A stretch of DNA of 8,981 nucleotides from Burkholderiaceae bacterium (GTDB lineage Bacteria; Pseudomonadota; Gammaproteobacteria; Burkholderiales; Burkholderiaceae). A model generated the notes under the pieces. That model was not told the origin of the DNA. It was given only the letters and a program-made list of their open reading frames with translations, and did no database searches. The stretch is taken from contig CANHMJ010000054.1 of the NCBI GenBank assembly GCA_947461805.1, positions 1-8,981 on the forward strand, given 5' to 3'. Shown in pieces: positions 5,624 through 8,981 of the stretch; the stretch's first letter is position 1; each line of letters starts with the position of its first letter. The translations under genes were made by a program, and so were the position numbers.

Positions 5624-6819
5624 GGCTTCACCTTGGCTAAGGTGACTTCGGCACTACCCTCGGCCAATTGAATGCGGTAATCGTGCTGGGCGAGCAGCTG
5701 ATCTGGCTTGCGCACTGCTCCTGCACCTTGCTGCAAGATCACGGCATAACCCCGCTCCAAGGTACGCTGCGGACTGAGCGCCTCTAACTGCGCCGCGAGG
5801 TGCTGCTGATGCTGCTGCCAGTATTGCGTCCGTACCATCCACGATTGACCCAAGCGTTGCCGGAGATTCTGAATCTGTTCACGCATCCGCTCGGGATTGG
5901 GCAGAGCATGGTTTAAGCGCAGTGCAAATTGATCAAGGGTCTGCGCCTCGCGTTCGAGTCGACGCTCGATGGCTTGTGTCATGCCCTGCTTCATACTCAC
6001 CAACTCGGCTAGTAATTGATCGCGCCGCGGCGCCGCCATCTCAGCCGCACCAGTCGGTGTTGGCGCGCGCAAATCCGCGACAAAATCGGCAATCGTTGTA
6101 TCCGTCTCGTGCCCTACGCCACAAACGATGGGTAAGGTTGATTCTGCAATTGCATACGCCAACTGCTCGTGATTGAATGCCCACAAATCTTCAATGCTGC
6201 CACCGCCACGCACGAGCAGAATCACATCCACTGCGGCCTCCCGATTGGCATGTTCGAGTGCGGCGATGATGCTAAGAGGTGCTTCTGGGCCCTGGACTAA
6301 GGTGGGGTAAATCACAATCGGAATATGGGGCGCTCTTCGACTTAAGGTACTGAGCACATCTTTTAAAGCCGCCGCCTGGGGCGAGGTGACGATGCCGATC
6401 GCGCGCGGGTGAGTCGGTATAGGGCGTTTTCGATCTGCTTCAAATAGCCCCTCTTTGGCCAACTTGGCTTTGAGCTTTAAAAAGGCTTCAAAGAGCCCTC
6501 CCATGCCAGCGCGCCGCATGACCTGGACCGTTAATTGCACGTCCCCGCGCGGAACATACAAGCCGAGACTGGCCCCGACTTCAACCAAATCCCCCGATTG
6601 GGGCATAAATCCCACCTGGGCATTTTTGCCGCGGAACATGACACACCGAATTTGCCCCTCCTCGTCTTTTAAGGAGAAGTACCAGTGCCCACTGTCATAA
6701 GCCTTAAAGTTCGATACCTCGCCGCTAACCCATACAGAATCAAACTGGTCTTGCAAGGATGTAGCAATGGCACGGTTTAGATCGCCAACACTCAGAATGG
6801 GGTTCGGTACTTCAGGCAT
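5617..6819 (-). CDS. xseA: Exodeoxyribonuclease VII large subunit
   Basis: Catalytic subunit of the ssDNA exonuclease VII, which degrades single strands to oligonucleotides in mismatch repair and DNA damage processing together with several XseB subunits. Domains in 400 residues: N-terminal OB-fold (about 28-103; WVSGEVSNF, HWYFSLKDE, CVMF), nuclease core (about 139-262; GIVTSPQAAALKD, LLVRGGGSIEDLWAFN, GVGHETDTTIADFVADLRAPTPTGAAE region), a long coiled-coil (about 263-345, rich in Q, R and E), and a short C-terminal segment. It is shorter than E. coli XseA (456 aa), mostly in the helical and tail parts. The start is fixed by an in-frame TAG two codons upstream; no ribosome-binding site is evident. 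xseB is not in the window. Convergent with murB, divergent from exbB. Confidence 0.96.
   Translation of the reverse strand: MPEVPNPILSVGDLNRAIATSLQDQFDSVWVSGEVSNFKAYDSGHWYFSLKDEEGQIRCVMFRGKNAQVGFMPQSGDLVEVGASLGLYVPRGDVQLTVQVMRRAGMGGLFEAFLKLKAKLAKEGLFEADRKRPIPTHPRAIGIVTSPQAAALKDVLSTLSRRAPHIPIVIYPTLVQGPEAPLSIIAALEHANREAAVDVILLVRGGGSIEDLWAFNHEQLAYAIAESTLPIVCGVGHETDTTIADFVADLRAPTPTGAAEMAAPRRDQLLAELVSMKQGMTQAIERRLEREAQTLDQFALRLNHALPNPERMREQIQNLRQRLGQSWMVRTQYWQQHQQHLAAQLEALSPQRTLERGYAVILQQGAGAVRKPDQLLAQHDYRIQLAEGSAEVTLAKVKPQ
5628..5645. repeat. Hairpin at the convergent murB/xseA ends
   Basis: TCACCTT (5628-5634) and AAGGTGA (5639-5645) form a 7-bp perfect stem with a GGCT loop, five nt after the murB stop and inside the last xseA codons. 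There is no T-run on either strand. It is the only obvious structure available to protect or end the convergent transcripts. Its function is inferred. Confidence 0.3.
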
Positions 6820-6841
6820 TTTCTAGGGGTCGATTTTGATG

Positions 6842-6871
6842 AATAAAGGGGGGTTTGCTTACCAAGGTCAA
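6842..6871 (-). promoter_or_regulatory. Candidate sigma-70 promoter for xseA
   Basis: Read leftward, TTGACC (6871-6866, five of six bases of the -35 consensus) is followed after 18 nt by TTTATT (6847-6842, four of six for -10). Transcription would start near 6835, about 15 nt before the xseA ATG, giving a very short leader. That fits the absence of a visible ribosome-binding site only partly. It is a pattern match only. Confidence 0.4.
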
Positions 6872-6874
6872 TAC

Positions 6875-6883
6875 ATATCCACA
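6875..6883 (+). promoter_or_regulatory. DnaA-box-like site (8 of 9)
   Basis: ATATCCACA differs from the consensus TTATCCACA only at the first base. It lies 3 nt upstream of the candidate xseA -35 element, a position where bound DnaA could affect that promoter. Confidence 0.4.
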
Positions 6884-7014
6884 GACTTGTACGGCATTAT
6901 GGTACTGAATTAAGAAGTAAGCATTTGCTGACCCGTAATGTCTTATAAATCCCATAAAATTACTATAACTTATTGATTAATATAGAGAAATTTTTTCTAA
7001 TTTGTTTCATTCTA

Positions 7015-7044
7015 TTGCCTTAATTAGCTATGCCTCACTATAAA
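7015..7044 (+). promoter_or_regulatory. Candidate sigma-70 promoter for exbB-exbD-lpxK
   Basis: TTGCCT (7015-7020, four of six -35 bases) and TATAAA (7039-7044, five of six -10 bases) are separated by 18 nt. Transcription would begin near 7051 and leave a leader of about 150 nt before the exbB ATG. The -10 lies inside the left arm of an inverted repeat. Confidence 0.45.
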
Positions 7045-7064
7045 TCAATGACTTATGATTTATA
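7039..7064. repeat. Inverted repeat over the exbB promoter -10/+1
   Basis: TATAAATCA (7039-7047) and TGATTTATA (7056-7064) are perfect 9-bp inverted arms separated by 8 nt. Centre-to-centre spacing of 17 bp is about one and a half helical turns. The repeat covers the candidate -10 and start site of the exbB promoter, so an operator for a dimeric repressor is plausible; no regulator can be named. Confidence 0.45.
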
Positions 7065-7086
7065 AGGTCAAAAGTTTTGCACAGAG

Positions 7087-7095
7087 TTATCCACA
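7087..7095 (+). promoter_or_regulatory. Perfect DnaA box
   Basis: TTATCCACA matches the bacterial DnaA-box consensus at all nine bases, within TTTTGCACAGAGTTATCCACAG. It lies about 36 nt downstream of the candidate exbB start site, in the untranslated leader. Binding by DnaA is inferred. Confidence 0.55.
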
Positions 7096-7200
7096 GCCCA
7101 ACCAAAACCCCGCCAAACTTAAATTTCCGAAAAATATCAAGCTTCTAGCAATCCCTGTCGATCCAGAAGCCCATTTCATTTCAGCTAAAGTACTGATCTT

Positions 7201-7833
7201 ATGTACACCATCTTACTGTCTGCCGGTTGGCCTATTTGGCCCCTCTTAGCCCTCTCCATTTTTGGCCTTGCCATTCTGATGGAGAGGAGTTGGTACCTGC
7301 GCCAAGGGCACATTGCGCCTCGAACCGACTTGGAAGTTGCTTTTGGCTTGGCCGAGGGAATCGCCAGTAGAAAAGCAATCTCAGCGGGATTAATTCAGGA
7401 TTTGCGCCAGAGTTCTGTGATCGGCACACTCCTCGCCTCCATTCTCTCTGAAAAACAGGCAGGGCATTCAGCCGGGCAGGCACTCGAAGAGCTTGCTGCG
7501 CTTACCGATACCGCCTGGGTTAAGTTGGAACGCTACCTCGGGGCCTTGGCCACGATTGCAACCCTTGCCCCACTCCTCGGTTTATTTGGTACCGTGGTTG
7601 GCATGATTGAAATTTTTGGTAGCCAAGGGATCGTGACCGGCAGCGGGGGTAACCCGCAGCAGTTGGCGAACGGCATTTCAATTGCGCTCTACAACACGGC
7701 ATTTGGACTGTTGATTGCAATACCGGCCTATGCCGGTTGGCGTGGCTTACGGGCCATGGCCGATCAACGGCAGCGGGAATGTGAAGAGTTCGCACGTCAG
7801 CTTTTTAAAAAACTCTACCCCGAAAATACATGA
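7201..7833 (+). CDS. exbB: ExbB/TolQ-type proton channel protein
   Basis: A 210-residue inner-membrane protein of the MotA/TolQ/ExbB family, which forms the pentameric scaffold of a proton-driven motor with an ExbD/TolR dimer. Three hydrophobic segments are visible: near residues 8-27, 113-137 (ATIATLAPLLGLFGTVVGMIEIF) and 155-179 (ISIALYNTAFGLLIAIPAYAGW). A cytoplasmic domain lies between the first two. The APLLGLFGTVVGM and TAFGLLIAIPA motifs are diagnostic. The ATG lacks a good ribosome-binding site (AAAG ten nt upstream). The stop overlaps the exbD start as ATGA. No tonB, tolA or tolB is in view, so ExbB versus TolQ rests on size and on the exbB-exbD-lpxK order. Confidence 0.9.
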   Translation: MYTILLSAGWPIWPLLALSIFGLAILMERSWYLRQGHIAPRTDLEVAFGLAEGIASRKAISAGLIQDLRQSSVIGTLLASILSEKQAGHSAGQALEELAALTDTAWVKLERYLGALATIATLAPLLGLFGTVVGMIEIFGSQGIVTGSGGNPQQLANGISIALYNTAFGLLIAIPAYAGWRGLRAMADQRQRECEEFARQLFKKLYPENT

Positions 7834-8306
7834 GCTGGATTGCGCAACGCCTAAGCGCTCAGCGAGTCCATCTCGGCTCGCTACGGAACACCAATCGCTT
7901 TGCGCGCACGGAACCGGAAATAAATCTGATTGCATTTATTGATGTGTTGCTGGTGGTTTTGATTTTCTTAATGGTCTCGACCACCTTTACACGGTACAAC
8001 GAACTGGCGATTACATTGCCGAATGCAAGCGGTTCTGATGCGTCAATAAAACCGCAATCCATCACGATTACAGTGAGCCGCGATGGTCGCTACGCCCTCA
8101 ACGGCAAGGTAATTGATCGGAGCCAATTAGCCCCATCCCTGAGTAAAATCGCCAATCCAACCGCACAAACGAGCCTAGAAAATAGCCCCCAAGTTAACAT
8201 CGATGCCGATGCCAAAGCACCCCATCAGGCGGTGATGCGCGCCCTCGAGGCAGCGCGTGACGCGAATCTGCCCAACGTCGTCTTTAGTAGTCAAGGCAGC
8301 AAATAA
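7830..8306 (+). CDS. exbD: ExbD/TolR-type biopolymer transport protein
   Basis: A 158-residue partner of the preceding ExbB-type protein. A short cytoplasmic N-terminus (about 30 residues) leads into one transmembrane helix (about 31-51; INLIAFIDVLLVVLIFLM). A periplasmic domain follows, containing the family motif DADAKAPHQAVMRALEAARDANL (about 125-147). The proton-carrying aspartate is D38 (E. coli ExbD D25, TolR D23). The residue three before this Asp is normally Pro (PFIDV or PLIDV) but is Ala here (A35, codon GCA). The gene overlaps exbB by 4 nt and has no own ribosome-binding site, so its translation is probably coupled. It ends 15 nt before lpxK in the same frame. Confidence 0.92.
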   Translation: MSWIAQRLSAQRVHLGSLRNTNRFARTEPEINLIAFIDVLLVVLIFLMVSTTFTRYNELAITLPNASGSDASIKPQSITITVSRDGRYALNGKVIDRSQLAPSLSKIANPTAQTSLENSPQVNIDADAKAPHQAVMRALEAARDANLPNVVFSSQGSK

Positions 8307-8321
8307 TGCAGCCGGCTGACC

Positions 8322-8981
8322 GTGCATAAAGCACCAACCCCAGGTCGATCGGCGCCCGCTTTTTGGGAGCGACGCGGCATCATCAGTTGGCTTTTATGGC
8401 CGCTATCCAAGCTCCTTGGTCTTTTTGTAGCCAGCAAAAACGCATTGCGTGATCTCGGCATTGGAGTCGGAAAACCATTTTCAGTACCCATCATTATTGT
8501 TGGTAATTTGCGCGTGGGCGGCACTGGCAAAACCCCCATCGTCATTGCACTTGCTGAACGGCTGCGCGCACGGGGTTTTTATCCCGGCATCGTCAGCCGA
8601 GGCTATGGCGGCCGTAGCCACTCTACGCAATCCAATCCCATGCAAGTAAATAGCAAATCGGATCCTACCGTGGTTGGCGATGAACCCGTACTCATGGCTC
8701 AGCGCACGCAAGACGCAGTACCCATTTGGGTATGCCCAAAGCGCCGTAAAAGTATTCGTACACTCTTAAACGCAAATCCCGAAGTCAACGTCATCATCAG
8801 CGACGATGGTTTACAACACCAAGACCTTACCCGCTGGGCAGCGCGCGAAGGTGGCCGTGATATTGAAATCGTCGTGCGCGATCACCGCGGTGAAGGCAAT
8901 GGCTTTTTATTGCCGGCCGGCCCCTTGCGTGAGCCTGCCGATCGCGATCGGGACGTCACCTTAGTTACCGGGAGCAGTCAA
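8322..8981 (+). CDS. lpxK: Tetraacyldisaccharide 4'-kinase LpxK (3' end missing)
   Basis: Inner-membrane-associated kinase that phosphorylates the 4' position of the tetraacyl disaccharide to make lipid IVA in lipid A synthesis. The first 220 residues (of about 330-350 expected) are present; the frame is open to the window end. Motifs: an N-terminal hydrophobic helix (about 20-37), the P-loop GNLRVGGTGKTP (61-72), SRGYGG (93-98), VGDEP (118-122), SDDGLQH (160-166) with the DDG active-site region, and GNGFLLPAGPLREP. The start is the GTG at 8322-8324, the only start codon between the in-frame exbD stop and the conserved FWERR region. It has no clear ribosome-binding site. Coupling to exbD, or to a 7-codon ORF overlapping it, is likely. 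Downstream genes in related genomes are usually for Kdo and nucleotide synthesis, not visible here. Confidence 0.94.
   Translation, partial: MHKAPTPGRSAPAFWERRGIISWLLWPLSKLLGLFVASKNALRDLGIGVGKPFSVPIIIVGNLRVGGTGKTPIVIALAERLRARGFYPGIVSRGYGGRSHSTQSNPMQVNSKSDPTVVGDEPVLMAQRTQDAVPIWVCPKRRKSIRTLLNANPEVNVIISDDGLQHQDLTRWAAREGGRDIEIVVRDHRGEGNGFLLPAGPLREPADRDRDVTLVTGSSQ

Larger units (their letters stand above)
6820..7200. other. AT-rich divergent intergenic region with DnaA boxes
   Basis: A 381-nt non-coding stretch between the start codons of xseA (leftward) and exbB (rightward). It is clearly AT-rich, most of all from about 6940 to 7070. It contains a near-perfect DnaA box (6875-6883), a perfect one (7087-7095), a 9-bp-arm inverted repeat (7039-7064) and plausible promoters for both flanking genes. 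The open frame at 7055-7249 has no family resemblance and overlaps the start of exbB, so I treat the region as regulatory. Nothing clear is seen in 7100-7200 beyond the exbB leader. Confidence 0.7.

Noticed and set aside
6820..7200. Chromosomal replication origin
   Set aside because: Despite DnaA boxes, AT-richness and divergent genes, there are only one perfect and one imperfect box and no dnaA, dnaN, gidA, rpmH or parAB genes nearby. Two sites are too few for a typical betaproteobacterial oriC.
7055..7249. 64-codon rightward ORF before exbB
   Set aside because: It overlaps the DnaA box, part of the inverted repeat and the exbB start, has no family resemblance or ribosome-binding site, and runs in another frame from the clear ExbB protein.
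8481..8711. 76-codon leftward ORF inside lpxK
   Set aside because: It lies opposite the P-loop, SRGYGG and VGDEP motifs of lpxK, which explain the sequence.

Overview
The window looks like ordinary chromosomal DNA from a betaproteobacterium of the Burkholderiaceae. The best fit is a small-genome freshwater lineage such as Polynucleobacter, inferred from protein character and gene order, not from a search. Support comes from the blocks yajQ-xerD-plsY, murB facing xseA, and exbB-exbD-lpxK, which I recall as typical of this family. Other support is the betaproteobacterial-type GTP cyclohydrolase I (SACSHHL instead of SxCEHHL) and a Tat-exported high-potential iron-sulfur protein. I see no phage, insertion sequence, CRISPR array, tRNA, rRNA or toxin-antitoxin module, and no clearly new multi-gene system.

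Left part (1-1092): the 3' portion of a rubrerythrin-type diiron protein runs rightward and a HiPIP gene faces it. Two intrinsic terminators separate them, the second with a UUCG tetraloop. A Fur-box-like palindrome lies upstream of the HiPIP gene, so the pair reads as an iron/redox or peroxide-defence neighbourhood.

Central part (1093-4540): a leftward gene string yajQ > xerD > plsY > MAPEG-family membrane protein > folE. The first four are tightly spaced (12 to 39 nt between yajQ and xerD depending on the xerD start, about 75 nt xerD-plsY, and a 4-nt ATGA overlap from plsY to the MAPEG gene). folE follows after 67 nt. Functions: nucleotide/RNA-binding YajQ, chromosome dimer resolution, phospholipid acylation, an unassigned membrane protein, and the first step of folate/pterin synthesis. 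murB (4541-5623) starts divergently 49 nt from yajQ. It converges on xseA (5617-6819), with the two coding ends overlapping by 7 nt.

Right part (6820-8981): a 381-nt AT-rich divergent intergenic region separates xseA from an ExbB/TolQ-type proton-channel gene. It holds a perfect DnaA box, a near-perfect one, an inverted repeat over a plausible promoter, and plausible promoters in both directions. Rightward, exbB and exbD overlap by ATGA, and lpxK (lipid A 4'-kinase) begins at a GTG 15 nt after exbD and runs off the window. This last group concerns the cell envelope: energised outer-membrane processes plus lipid A synthesis.

The most worthwhile second looks are the DnaA-box intergenic region, the Fur-like palindrome, the Pro-to-Ala change in the ExbD transmembrane motif, the histone-H1-like tail on FolE, and a tiny overlapping ORF at the lpxK start.
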